A stretch of 64,000 nucleotides of DNA, from contig OZ024912.1 in the NCBI GenBank assembly GCA_964017125.1, positions 76,926,154 through 76,990,153 on the forward strand. The letters run 5' to 3'. Under the pieces are notes generated by a model, which saw only the letters and a list, made by a program, of their open reading frames with translations, did no database searches and was not told the DNA's origin. Below, piece after piece: positions 47,801 to 59,455 of the stretch. Source of the stretch: Flabesymbios commensalis (lineage: Eukaryota > Annelida > Polychaeta > Terebellida > Flabelligeridae). Within the stretch, counting starts at the first letter, position 1; each line of letters starts with the position of its first letter. A program made the translations under genes and the position numbers.

Positions 47801-48297
47801 GCTAGCGGCAAGGTTAAAAAGAATTTAGAATAATTTTGATATTTTAATGTCCCGTATTACTGTACTGTACTGTACAGTATGTAGTGGGATGTGTAAGCTG
47901 TCAGTCACACTCAGGAGAGTGATGACGCGTCGCTCACTAATAGGTGTGAAAAGTGTACCTGTGTACAGACAAGCTGTACAACACAGGTAGCACGCTTAGA
48001 CAATATAATGTATCTAATTTGGTAATGCTGATCTACTAAAAGCGATTATTGCCTCTATCTAGTGATTTAAACAGCAACAACAGAGCCCCTGTAGGGTGTT
48101 GATGCTGTATGCCGTCACCGTTTTTAAATCTCTGAGATTGATTGATAATCCCTGATCAGATTGCGTATATTGCAATGTATAGCTTTATGCCAATTTCGTA
48201 TTTTGACAGCCCGTCAAAACTCGGATTTACCAGAGCCCCCACGGGTTGGTAAGATGTTCACTGGTTGAAAGCCAGAGAACAAGTGGAATGGAATGAA
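47801..48297 (-). promoter_or_regulatory. LINE 3 5' UTR
   Basis: 497 bases starting TTCATTCCATTCC. It matches the LINE 1 5' UTR from GTGGGGGCTCTGG to the ORF1 start. It may hold internal promoter elements, but none is clear by eye. Confidence 0.7.
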
Positions 48298-48762
48298 TGA
48301 CAATTTGATATGGATTAGCTGTGCCTTATATACACATTCACAGGCAAGATTAAAGCCCCTTTCTGATTGGTAGATGGTATCTACCAATCAGAGGACGTGG
48401 TTTTTGAACCAATCACAATACTCTTAGGCTGAACATTTTTGGATCCGATTTGTGCACAAGATCTGACACTCAGATTTTTCGATCCTCTTTTTGCACAAGA
48501 ATCGACATTGGCCAAATGAGAGGGCGCCTACCTCATAGTGAGCTGAACGTTTCGATCCGATTTTTGCACAAAAATGGATTCTCAGAAATTTTCGATCCTC
48601 TTTTTGCACAAGAATTGATGCTCTGATTTTGTGCATGTTTGGAGTATTCTGTGACTTGTTTCTTAGCTAGTTTGAAATATATATATATATATTTAAGCTC
48701 GAGTGGAGTTTGGAAACCCATTTATGTCGTTACCATTGAAGGCACAGACCCTTTCATTAAAA
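48298..48762 (-). repeat. DIRS outer right (5') terminal repeat with target word
   Basis: TGACAATTTGATAT (48298-48311) is the LINE target word. It is followed outward by a promoter-like block and two ~100-bp units sharing CGATCCTCTTTTTGCACAAGA and TTTTTGCACA. The outermost 130 bp is the inverse of 25026-25180. The left terminal repeat lacks the middle ~370 bp, probably through deletion. Confidence 0.8.
48320..48420 (-). promoter_or_regulatory. Pol II-type promoter in the DIRS 5' terminal repeat
   Basis: On the minus strand there is TATATAAG (48332-48325) and three CCAAT/ATTGG boxes (near 48368, 48386 and 48411). Two of them lie in a perfect 13-bp-arm palindrome CTGATTGGTAGAT-GGT-ATCTACCAATCAG (48363-48391). 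The expected start site, 30-35 bases downstream, falls at TTGTCATTC, the junction between the target word and LINE 3. Confidence 0.6.
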
Positions 48763-50225
48763 CAATCTGTCACAACATCGGCCTCTGACCAAAAGCACGA
48801 CATTGCAGAATCTTAAGGCGATAATAATTATACTTTTGTCCTGTTGAACTAGCCCATTCTGGAAATATGACCGAAGATTTCTGTTCTCCATTGTTCCATT
48901 GAACAAGTTGTGTTATTTCTAAGACGGCCTAATTATATTGACAGAGAAATTATATCATTTGTAACGTTGGCGTTGAAATCCGTGGCACATTTGCAAGCCG
49001 TTTCATGACGTCGTCTTGCCGACGGCACTCGGAATAAATTGCCGATTTCGCAAACCGGTTTATACCATTGAAATAGAAGCGTTCATCACACGCTGCGGAC
49101 TGACTGTTTCTGGTGTGTAATGGGGTCTTCCCGTCGACCTTGACATTTCGTTACCCACGTCTTCCGCTGCAGCCCGTTTCTGTAACACCATCTACATTAA
49201 TTACCTACACTCACCCCTACAGGCTACATGCCACATAACATGACAGGTCAACAAAACATCCACAACGCACGTGTGTCAAAAAGTAAATAGGACGACTTCC
49301 AGTTGGATTAGGACCTACCGATTAAGTAACCTATTTATCCCTATAGATTCCTTGCTGTTACTAACTGGTTACTCAACTAATAATATAGTCTAGTTTCTTT
49401 ACAAATATGAAATTATGTCTGACACTGACAGCAATGACGAAGAAGTCCAAGTTTTCTATCTCCATGATCAAACTGAGGGATTGATAATCCAACCCAGATA
49501 ATCTAGGACTAACCTGCAAATGTTAGCTCTCGGCTTCACCAGCGGCGTGGCTACCACAGGCACATAGCCTGATAACATGTAGAAGGGAATTTCATTTTCA
49601 ATGAGGGGGATGCTAGTCAGAGCAGTTGAACTTCAAGGATCCAAGGGCGGGGGGTTGGGTGTTTAACCCCCCCCCCCCTCCCCCTCGGAAAAAAATTACC
49701 ATCTTGTATTCTCCTTATGAACTGGCGATACACTGAGGGACAAACAGTGCCCAATAGGCCTAGGCCTACTCCTTAGATTGCAGAAGAAATCATTTTAAAA
49801 TTAAATTCTTCTTACAGTTAAATATTTCTTTGTTTTAAAACGCACAACCCCCCCCCCCCCCTCCGCCCGTCAGTGAAAAGCCAGATCCGCCCCTGCTGCA
49901 ACATTGACACTTTGACAGTGGAGGATCCAGAACGTGCAAGAGGATGTGTGCAAATTTACATTTATTATATACAATACTCAAATAATGTTCGGTGATGATC
50001 CTTCTTGGCCATGCTAATTCTATGCCGGGTAACCTGCCGCAGTCCGTCTACCATCAGCGTGTGTCCTCGGCTCTCACCAGTGCTACATGCGTGGTCCGCG
50101 TCAGCCCCGCCGTCCACCCTCGTCCGGTGCGCTGTAACCCGCTGTCCACGTCTTAGATCCTCTTCATCCCTATAGTGCAGTAAAAGTAGTGGTTCAACCT
50201 GGAATAAATTGTTAACAGAGGTATT
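48763..50225. other. Flanking DNA with C-runs and hAT-like debris; no gene seen
   Basis: No convincing gene. About 49622-49898 has C/G runs and a right end CCAGATCCGCCCCTGCTG like a hAT tip. Another hAT-like start, CAGTGGAGGATCCAG, lies near 49916. Both are weak. Confidence 0.5.
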
Positions 50226-50229
50226 TTTG

Positions 50230-51860
50230 GTGTTTATGTCTCAGAGGGGCCTGCTGAACAAATTCTGAGCAGCAACCACCTGGCAACCATTTTGATCATA
50301 TGCTAATTAGCATAATTAGCCTAATTTGCATAATTTATTAGGAAAAACTTGAAAATGCTATAACTTTTGAAATAATTAACTTAGAAAGTTAATTTTTGTG
50401 TCTCCACCCATGTTTTCTACCCCGTAGAATTCGAATAAGTCGGTACTGAATACCCCAGACCTTTCTATTTAGCATAAATTAGCATAAATTACCATAATTA
50501 ATCATGAAATTGCTAATATTTTTTATAATATATTAAAAAATTTCACTTCAAATGAAGATTTTGTGGTCCGGACCGATATTTCTCACCTGCTTGAATTTTG
50601 TAAAAATATTTTGAATACCCTGGAGCCGTCTGATTAGCATAAATTAGAATTAGCATAATCACCCTAATTTGCACTATTAATTGTGAGAAACTTGAAAATG
50701 CTATAACTTTTCAAATAATTTTAAACTTAGAAAGCTAATTTTTGTATCTACATCCATGTTTTCCACCCCGTAGATTTCGAATAAGTCGGTATTGAATACT
50801 CCAGACCTTCCTAATTAGCATAAATTTGCATAATTAATTATGAAATTGCTAAAAAATCAATAATTTATCAAATAGTTCACTAGAACTCTGTAAAAAGTGC
50901 TTTTAAGTACATTGGAACCGTCTAATTAGCATTTTGATCATATGCTAATTAGCATAATCAGCCTAATTTGCATAAATTATTAGGAAAAATTTGAAAATGC
51001 AATAACTTTTGAAATAATTAACTTAGAAAATTATTTTTTGTGTCTACACTCATGTTTTCTACCTCGTAGAATTCGAATAAGTCGGTATTGAATACAACAG
51101 ACTTCTCTAATTAGCATGAATTTGCATAAATTTCCGTAATTTATCATGAAATTGCAAAAAAAATATAATTTATTAAATATTTCCCTTTAAATGTTGATTC
51201 TGTTGTCTGGACCGATATTTCTCACCTGCTTGAATTCCGTAAAAAACATTTTGAATACCCTGGAGCCGTCTTATTAGCATAAACTAGCATTTTCATCACA
51301 TGCTAATTAGCATAAGTACCCTAAATTAATTGGAAAAAACTTGAAAATGCTATAACCTTTGAAATAATTTTAAACTTAGAAAGCTATTTTTGTGTCTACA
51401 TCCATGTTTTCCACCCCGTAGCATTCGAATAAGTCGGTATTGAATACTCAAGACCTTCATTATTAGCATAAATTACCATAAATTTGCATAATTAATCATA
51501 AAATTGCTAAAAATTCAATAATTTATCAAATAGTTCACTTCATTTGTTCCACGTTCACTTGGAATGGCTTATAAGCCTACAGCCTTGTATTCCATCCCGC
51601 TAAGTTCGTTTAAGTTAATGATGAACTTCCCAAGGTATTTTAACCTTATATGGCTCCTGCTGAGCAAATTCTGAGCAGTGGGCTCATAATTCGCCTAATT
51701 TGTGTAATTAATTAGGAGAAACTTGAAAGTGCTGTAGCATTAGAAATTTTAAGCAGCATGTTCCATGTATCAATCTGATAAGCCAATTAGCGAAATGTGT
51801 CTAATTTGCATAATTAATTAGGAACAACTTGAAAAAGCTCGAACTTTGCTAATTTAATTA
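50230..51860. repeat. ~330-bp tandem array rich in ATTAGCAT/ATTTGCAT
   Basis: GAAAATGCTATAACTTTT and variants occur at 50351, 50694, 50993 and 51343, with a decayed copy near 51725. A TCTGGACCGATATTTCTCACC segment is present in alternate units only (about 50560 and 51215), so there is a higher-order repeat of about 640 bp. Words such as ATGCTAATTAGCATAA and AATTTGCATAA are dense. Confidence 0.85.
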
Positions 51861-51864
51861 GGTT

Positions 51865-52135
51865 GTCCAGCCCGTATAATTCAATCAAGTTGATCCTTGG
51901 GCAAGACACTTCACCCTCAAATGCTTCACTTGACTCAGGGTAAAATGAGTACCTGGTAGGACAGAGATGTAGTCCCAGAGCTAGGGGGGTTTTATTTGTG
52001 CTGAAAGGTCCATACGATCCAAGAGTTCCACCTATAGAGAAATTTTCTCAAGAATCCGAATCTGTGCGTCTTGCAAAAATCATCCTGTCCAAAAGTACCG
52101 TAAAAACCCTTTAAACACTAGTACCGTCGAAATCT
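51865..52135. other. Spacer, nothing recognised
   Basis: Between two tandem arrays; no structure seen. Confidence 0.5.
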
Positions 52136-52139
52136 CAAA

Positions 52140-53560
52140 CCGCAATTTGAAATATTGGGTATGAAGTGATTGTTTGATCAAAATGTGGTGATTTTCTTTT
52201 AAATAATTTTTAAATTATTTATTATCACTCACATATGACACAGGCTTTCACATGGATGTAAAATATTTTGTGTCTGAGCAATGACAAATCTAAAATATAG
52301 CTTTTAAGTTTGTATTTTAACACGTATTTTTTCCCATTTTTCAAACTTTTTCAGTAAATAGACAAAATACTTTTATCTCAGTCGATTTTTGTACAGTATA
52401 AATGTTTAGTTTTGCTTCAAACATGTTCTAGAACTATTGTTGACCTAAAATTAACTCATTTTGAATAAATATAATGAGTTATGTGAACATAGTACTCGCT
52501 TTTTTGGTTAGACGTAAAATTAGCTCGCTTTTCTTCAGGCTCGGGAAAATTGACCATATCTCACATTATTGCCCACTGAGTAGTCAAATTTTGAGCTATA
52601 TCAATATATTTGATATCAATAGAAAGCTACTGGCACAGGCCTTCACATGGAAGTAAAATATGTTGTGTCTTATCATTGACAAACGCACAAGAAAGCTTTA
52701 AGTTGGTATTTTAACACGTAATTTTACCCATTTTTCATACTTTTTCAGTAAATAGACAAAATACTTTTCTCTCAGCTGATTTTTGTATAGTATAAATGTT
52801 TAGTTTTGATTCAAACATGTTCTAGAACTATTGTTGACTTAAAAATAACCCATTTGGAATAAAAATAATGAGTTATGTGAACATTTTACATGCTTTTTTG
52901 GCTGGACGTAAAATGTGCGTGCTTCTCTTTGGGCTCAGGAAAACTGTATGTATCTCACAGTTTTGCCCAATGAGTAGTCAAATTATGAGCTATATCAATA
53001 TATTTGATATCAATAGAAAGCTACTGGCACAGGCCACGGATGTAAAATATGTTGTGTCTAATCTTTCACAAATGCACAAGAGAGCCTGAAATTGGTAATT
53101 TAACACTTAATGTTATCTATTTTTCATTCTTTTTCAGTACATAGTCAAAATACTTTTCTCTCAACTGATTTTTGTGTATAAAAAATATTTATTTTTGATT
53201 CAAACATGTTCTAGAATTATTGTTGACTTAAAATAAACCTATTGGGGATAAAAAAAATATGAGATATTTGAACATATTACACAATTTTTGGATTGGATGT
53301 AAAATTTGGCACTTTTCTTCCAGCCCGGGAAAATTGACAGTGTTTCACATTTTTGCCCAATGAATACCGGGTATCCAAAAGAAAAAAATTGTACAGACAT
53401 CTTTGATATCAGTTAAAAGTAACTATCAAGGGCTTTAACGTGGATACATAATATTTTATTTCTGTTAAATACGAAATGTACAAAAATTGAGCGCTAACTT
53501 TATCCCTCCATTTGAACAATTTCCAACGTTTTCTTAGTCAATAGCAGCAAGACTTCTCAC
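52140..53560. repeat. ~393-bp tandem array, 3-4 copies
   Basis: TTTTTCAGTAAATAGACAAAATACTTTT recurs near 52347, 52740 and 53132 (diverged), together with CAAACATGTTCTAGAA(C/T)TATTGTTGAC. Frames of 60-73 codons inside are repeat by-products. Confidence 0.85.
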
Positions 53561-53609
53561 TCATGTTAACTTTATATGGTATGTTTGTTATTATTTTTAC
53601 ATTCTCTGG

Positions 53610-55845
53610 GGCCATTTTTCAAAAGTTATCTTGACGACTGAAAAAGTGATCACAGCCATTTTTAAAGTTATCTCAGCCACTACAAAAGTTATCTTAGTCA
53701 CTGAGGAATTGATCATAGGAACTTTAAACGTTATCTCAGCCACTACAAAAGTGATATTGGCTACTGAAGAAGTCATCACAGACACTTTAAAGGTTATCTC
53801 AGCCATTGCAAAGGTGATCTCGGCCATAAAAAAACTGCTGTCAGCCAATTTAAAGGTTATCTAAGCTACTACAAAGTGATCTGGGCCACTGAAGAAGTGG
53901 TCTCAGCCACTTTTAAAAATATATAAACGACTACAAAAGTGATCTTGACCTCTGAAGAATTGGTTACAATAACTTTTAAAAGTTATCTCTGCCACTATAA
54001 AAATGATCTTGACCACAGCGACTTTAAAAGTGATCTCAGCCACTACAATAGTGATCTTGGCCACTGAAGAAGTGATCTCAGACAAAGATCACCTTTGCAA
54101 TGGCTGAGATAACCTTTAAAGTGGCTGTGATGACTTCTTCAGTAGCCAAGATCACTTTTGTAGTGGCTGAGATAACTTTTAAAGTGGCTATGATTACTTC
54201 TTCAGTGGCCAAGATCACTTTTGTAGTGGCTGAGATAACTTTTAGAGTCGCTGTGATCACTTCTTCAGTAGACAAGATCAGTTTTTTTGTGGCCAAAATC
54301 ACTTTCACGGGCTGATATAATATTGCTAGTGGTCAAGATCACTTTTGTAGTGGCTGGGGTCACTTCTTTAGGGACTGACATAAGATTATTAGTGGCCAAT
54401 ATTACCTTTGTATCGACTGAGATCAATTTTAAAGTGAATTTGATCGCTTCTTCAGGAGACAAGATCAGTTTTTTGTGGCCAAGATCACTTTTACGGGCTG
54501 ACATAAGATTGTTAATGGTCAAGATCACTTTTGTAGTGGCTGAGATAACTTTTGCAGTGACTGAGATCACATCTTCAGTGGCCAAGATCACTATTGTAGT
54601 GGCTGAGATCACTTTTAAAGTCGTTATGAGCACTTCGTCAGTGGCCAAGATCATTTTTATAGTGGCAGAGATCACTTTTAAAGTGGTCAGGATAACTTTT
54701 GTAGTGACCTAGATTACTTTTTTAGGAACTGACATCAGATTATTAGTGGCCAATATCATTTTTGTAGTGGCTGAGCTAACTTTTAAAGTCTTTATGAGCA
54801 CTTCGTCAGTGGCCAAGATCAATTTTGTATAGTGGCAGAGATAACTTTCAAAGTTAGTGTAACCACTTCTTCAGTGGCCAAGATCAATTTTGTAGTCGTT
54901 TAGATATTTTAAAAAGTGGCTGTGATCACTTCTTCAGTGGCCAAGATCACTTTTGTAGTGGCTGAGATCACTTTTAAAGTCTTTATGAGCACTTCGTCAG
55001 TGGCCAAGATCAATTTTGTAGTGGCTGAGATCACTTTTAAAGTCTTTATGAGCACTTCGTCAGTGGCCAAGATCAATTTTGTATAGTGGCAGAGATAACT
55101 TTCAAAGTTAGTGTAAACACTTCTTCAGTGGCCAAGATCAATTTTGTAGTCGTTTAGATATTTTAAAAAGTGGCTGTGATCACTTCTTCAGTGGCCCAGA
55201 TCATTTTTATAGTGGCAGAGATAACTTTCAAAGTTATTGTAACCACATCTTCAGTGACCCAGATCATTTTGCAGTGGCTTAGATAACCTTTAAACTGGCT
55301 GACACCAGTTTGTTTGTGGCCAAGATCACCTTTGCAGTGGCTGCGATAACTTATAAAGTGGCTGTGCTCACTTCTTCACTCGCCAAGATTAGTTTTGCAT
55401 TGGCGAGATAACCTTTTAAGTTGCTGTGATCACTTCATCAGTGGCCAATATCGCTTTTGTGGTGGCTGAAATAACTTTTAAAGTCGCTGTATTCACTTCT
55501 CAGTGGCCAAGATAGCTTTTGTAGTGGTTAAGGTAACTTTTAAACTGGTTGTAATCACTTCTTCAGTGGTCAAGATCACTTTTGTAGTGTCGGAGATAAC
55601 GTTTAAAGTTGCTGTGATCACTTATTCAGTGGCCAAGATCACTTTTGTGGTGACTGAGATAAATTTTAAAGTCGCTGTGATCACTTCTTCAATGGGCAAG
55701 ATCACTTTCGTAGTGGCTGAGATAACGTTTAAAGTTGCAATGATCACTTCTTCAGTGACTAAGATAACTTTTGTAGTGGCTGAGATAACTTGAAAAATGG
55801 CTGTGATAACTTCTTCAGTCGTCAAGATAACTCTTCCTATTTTGT
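53610..55845. mobile_element. Foldback-like element made of 21-bp (63-bp) tandem repeats
   Basis: The basic 63-bp unit is three 21-bp subunits of the form GARATMACTTTTNNAGTGGCT. Orientation flips near 54085: 53610-54080 is inverse to 54090-55845. The outer tips are inverse copies (AGTTATCTTGACGACTGAA at about 53625 and its inverse at about 55810). Long inverted arms made of short tandem repeats are known from Drosophila FB and sea urchin TU elements. Because 21 and 63 are multiples of three, long open frames of an ITF/SSV type arise on both strands and are not called as genes. Confidence 0.75.
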
Positions 55846-55849
55846 TTCC

Positions 55850-56260
55850 TAAAGATCATATTTTTACATTTTTGACCTTGGAAATGACCTTACAACCTTG
55901 AAGTTGACCTTGGATCAACAAAATTACATGTGTTCCTAGCATTATTTGTTAAAAATGGTATTTTTGCTTATTTGACCTTGAAGATAATCTTCAGTCATAA
56001 AAATAATAAAAGAAATTGATTGCCCAGTGAAAATGAAGTATTACAATTGTTCCTGACTTCATTTGTTGAAAAATCATATTTGACCTTGAAATATCTGGCG
56101 GCCATTTTGTTTTTGCCCTTCAAACATTCAGCCCAATGGTGCCTGACTGATTTCTGGTGGGGACATCCCTGGGGACATCCCATAGTATCAGAATCAATCA
56201 TAAAACATCGCCCATACTTCGAAACACCCTTTGGTCAAAATCCACTGGACTAATACGTAC
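55850..56260. repeat. Dispersed repeat with TTGACCTTGAA words
   Basis: TTTGACCTTGAA and AAATCATATTTGACC recur. The right part has GGCGGCCATTTTG and two GGGGACATCCC words. No gene. Confidence 0.45.
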
Positions 56261-56261
56261 C

Positions 56262-56935
56262 TAGGCTTACTGTATTAATAATTATTGCTCTCACCAGGGG
56301 TATTAGGCCTATTCGTCATAGCCTTTAGAAGGGTAAGCCCACAGGCCTTTTTGAGTAGATCACCTTATAGGTCTAGGCCTACTTTTTGACTTTCCAAAAT
56401 GGTGATTTAGACTAATATTATAATAGTCTACTATGCAGCATAGCTCAATAAATAAGCAAAAACTATTATTTCCCCCCACAATCATGGGGCTATTATTTAA
56501 ATCTAAGAGAAATGTGCATAATTGCAATTAGTCAAATACTAATCAAGACTACCGGTAGTTACCTTTGGAGCAAAGTGAACCGGCCCACGACCAATATAAG
56601 CATAACAACGTCTTGGATACACATGAGTTTGGGGATTGGAAGAGCTCAATTTTCCGATTTGATAGCCTAGGAGTGACCATGCTTTCAGAGTGGAATAATT
56701 ATAATTGACTGTTAAAGAACTCATGCATTAGGCCTAGTTAAGTGTTAAAAAATTAATAATCAAAGGCATATCTAACACTCTCTGAGATGAAAATAATTAT
56801 TAACATGACGTTCAGGCTTAGCGCCTATGAAATATTAAGTAGACTACGTGCATGACATGAGTAGGCCTATTCCTGATTTCCTGGGTAAACATTACATTGT
56901 GGGTAGACTACTAATAATAGACCTACACAGGTCAC
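56262..56935. other. No gene seen
   Basis: AT-rich DNA with TAGGCCTA words. Confidence 0.6.
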
Positions 56936-56938
56936 ACA

Positions 56939-57027
56939 TGTTGACCCAATGCTGAGCTAATATGCTGCCCCTGGATGATGGCCCTACGTCAACGACGCTG
57001 CCCAACATTAGCCCAGCATCGGGTCAA
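56939..57027. repeat. Small foldback with GTTGACCCAATGCTG arms
   Basis: TGTTGACCCAATGCTGAGCTA pairs with TTAGCCCAGCATCGGGTCAAC across about 45 bp. The words resemble those of block M and of 13.1-13.7 kb. Confidence 0.6.
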
Positions 57028-57283
57028 CGTCTTTGTGAAGTTTGTTATCCGTGGAGATAGGCCTACCCACAGGTGCTAAAAATCATTGTCTGCCTAAACA
57101 TAAAAAGCCCACCATTTGTACAGAGCGGGAGCACTGCCATCTGCTCTGGACCATACTCCATAGCAACCCTGGGTACCCCACAGTTCAAGGCCTAGGCCCA
57201 CCTCACAATAATAATAGTGACAACACTGACATTGTACTCCACACAAAATCAAGCTTCTAGAGTAGGCCCTATAGACCCCCAGG

Positions 57284-59378
57284 CGCGTAGCCAGCCGTAC
57301 GCTAGTACGCACGTGCGTACACATTGTAAGGGAGAGTAAAACCCATCAAAAAAAGAAGCAAGAAGTTAGCAGACTAGCCTAGTCTACATGTACATGCGCA
57401 CTTAGCAGTCTATTCTTTATGTGGTTTTGCATAAAACGCCGGAAAAGTAGGATACAAATGCAATAGGCCTAAATGTTTCTCTTTTCAATGACAGTCACAA
57501 ATTCACGACATGTATGACTATAGTGCCGCTAAACTTGCCGTGGACGAACCCACACCGTAAAGATGTGGGACCGTGGATTACTAGAGTCTACATTCGTTTT
57601 ACCCGGGGAAATCAATTTTTTTCAACCAGGCAGTCAATGAGATCGATATCCACCCCAAGGTGGAAAAATGCTAAAAACATTTTACTGTTTTTTTTACAAA
57701 TGAACTGAGCGTACGATGTATACAAAATAACCTTTTATTAACCTGTTTAATCGAGGCAAGTCTTAGATATGAGCGTCCAAAGAAATGTCCCACTTTTTTA
57801 CCTTTGAGTGGGCATTATAATCTGTGGCAGTTCTGTTTCAGCAACGTTATGGGGCTAATTCTAAACGATCTATTTTTGTACCTGCACTGCACTGTGTCAA
57901 ACAAATGATAGGCTGCACAATGACATGTATACATGCATAAATCCCATGCTACACTGACTAGCTTCTCAGACGTGAAGACACTGGTGACAAAAGTGAAATC
58001 CCATGCAGGCATTCAACCAATGTTATACTAATGTTGGTTCATTTTCTACGACACTGGGGCCGTATTCTCGTGAAAGTCCCCTAACTTTAGGATTTTTCCG
58101 CAACTTTAAAATGCGGAACTCCGTAACTGCGGAATTCCGTAAATCGCTATTCTCAAACTATTTGCGGGAAACTGTAGTTGCGGAGTTCCGCATCCTAACT
58201 TTTATGCAAAACACGCCATTTTTTCCTAGAATTTAGGGCACCCAAATTCTTTCCGTAACTTTTACCTAAAACTTCCGCATCGTAAAATTAACGAGAACAG
58301 CACTTGCGGAAAAAAACCAAAGATGTGGAAATATTTGAGGAAATTCCAAAAATCTACGATGCGGAACTCCGTAAATGGTCACGAGAATACGGCCCCAGGC
58401 CCAACATTAAAACAATTTTGTTTCAACATCTCATGTTTGCTCAGGGCTGATTTATGCCTATCACAGCGAATCATGTAACCAGGTAATAATGATCAAATAA
58501 CGTGTTCGTATAGTGTATATATATAGTGTAGGCCTATATATAGTGTATAGTTTCGTTTTCGTGTAAGGTTATCTGTTTTGTATACTGTCTGGCAGCTGGC
58601 ATAGTAATAAAAATCATGGATATAGATCTGTATGCCTAAAAATAATAGTTATTTCATCTTTTAACCCCTCCACATACTTTAGCCTCTAATTATGTATGAC
58701 TAAAAAAAATTGAGGGCCATTAAATTTGTTTTTACAATATGTCCTTCAGACAATTATTTATTTCATGAAAATTCAATCTCAAAATATTTACTTCAAAAAC
58801 ACTACAACCCCCCCCCCCCCTGGTGATTGAGTGGTGGCCCCCTTATGACCAATCACAGAATGTCCAGCTTAGCTATTATTCGTGCACACAAAGACACTAC
58901 GTAGACGACATAGTCAAATGCTGGATCCGCCATGTCTGTTTTTTAAAAAAGTTGAGGCTATCTATGGTACTTGACCGAGAATAATCAGTAAATTTCAATA
59001 TGTAATCACTGAGTAAAATGATTTAAATTATATTATAACTTGATATAATTCAATTTTTAATTTTGTTGCTGCATTCAATTTTAAAATTTTACAAAAAATA
59101 TAAAAAAAACTCAAAATTTATAAATCAATATCTTTACCGAAAATACCATCAGATGCCACCATTTGCGATCTTTTTTTCATTTTTTTCTCGGCCCCCCGGA
59201 CCCCCCACCGTGTCCGCTGGGCTGCGCGCAGCGGGTATGGGGGTCCCCCCCCCCCCCATAAAATAGCAGCCATGAATTAGGGAAAATCCACTCCCTCCCC
59301 GTTTCGGAAAAGCTCTGTAAATCCGTACCCCTAGCGTTGTGCGTACACATGTTCATAACCCTGGCTACGCCCCTGGAC
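57284..59378. mobile_element. hAT-like non-autonomous element (2.1 kb)
   Basis: The left tip CAGGCGCGTAGCCAG and right tip CTGGCTACGCCCCTG are inverse, and inner words GTGCGTACACAT occur near both ends. Flanks share GACCCC on both sides. The copy-B paralogue has no such insert. Inside are C-rich blocks (58807, 59180-59265) and a nested MITE (58054-58398). No transposase frame is recognised. Confidence 0.65.
58054..58398. mobile_element. MITE with CTGGGGCCGTATTCTCGTG tips
   Basis: 345 bp with ~19-bp terminal inverted repeats. Inside, GCGGAA(C/T)TCCG(T/C)AA-type words recur at least six times in both orientations. The tips resemble PIF/Harbinger-type MITEs of other animals, but a TWA target duplication is not evident. 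Confidence 0.75.
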
Positions 59379-59455
59379 CCCTAGGTATAGATCTATATGT
59401 AAGTAGATATTTTTCATCATTTGATACTGGAAATAGTCTATAGCCTACATGGCCT

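Larger units (their letters stand above)
41884..48297 (-). mobile_element. LINE 3: full-length Jockey-group LINE with open ORF1 and ORF2
   Basis: 6414 bp: 5' UTR 497 bp, ORF1 (47800-45887), a 136-bp spacer, ORF2 (45750-42955), block M (42954-42665) and block R (42664-41884). The 5' end begins TTCATTCCATTCC immediately after TATCAAATTGTCA. The 3' end GGGTTCACTCA is followed by TCAAATTGTCA, so an 11-12 bp target duplication frames the element. Both ORFs are uninterrupted. APE endonuclease plus RT in ORF2, zinc knuckles in ORF1 and the absence of an RNase H domain place it in the Jockey/CR1 group. I cannot name the clade more exactly without a tree. Confidence 0.9.
25026..48762 (-). mobile_element. 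DIRS-type tyrosine-recombinase retrotransposon (fossil) with LINEs in both terminal repeats
   Basis: The outer ends at 25026-25097 and 48718-48762 are inverted relative to each other. The internal complementary region at 32974-33094 is the reverse complement of both outer ends joined together, which is the known DIRS arrangement. The coding core (33.4-38.0 kb, minus strand) holds a gag-like region, a reverse transcriptase with RNase H, and a tyrosine recombinase. I recognise no methyltransferase part. Both terminal repeats are greatly lengthened by LINE insertions: LINE 1 plus fragments on the left, LINE 3 plus LINE 2 on the right. The element looks broken, with roughly three or four breaks in its coding core, but long frames survive, so it is probably not old. 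Both edges carry ACAAT, which may reflect the insertion site. Confidence 0.8.

Noticed and set aside
49415-49501. 28-codon acidic frame (starts MSDTDSNDEEV)
   Set aside because: Looks slightly coding-like and could be a first exon, but has no splice donor before its stop and no further support.
53597-55825. Several frames of 70-140 codons of an ITF/SSV repeat type
   Set aside because: Both strands are open because the repeat unit is a multiple of three; there is no unique sequence.
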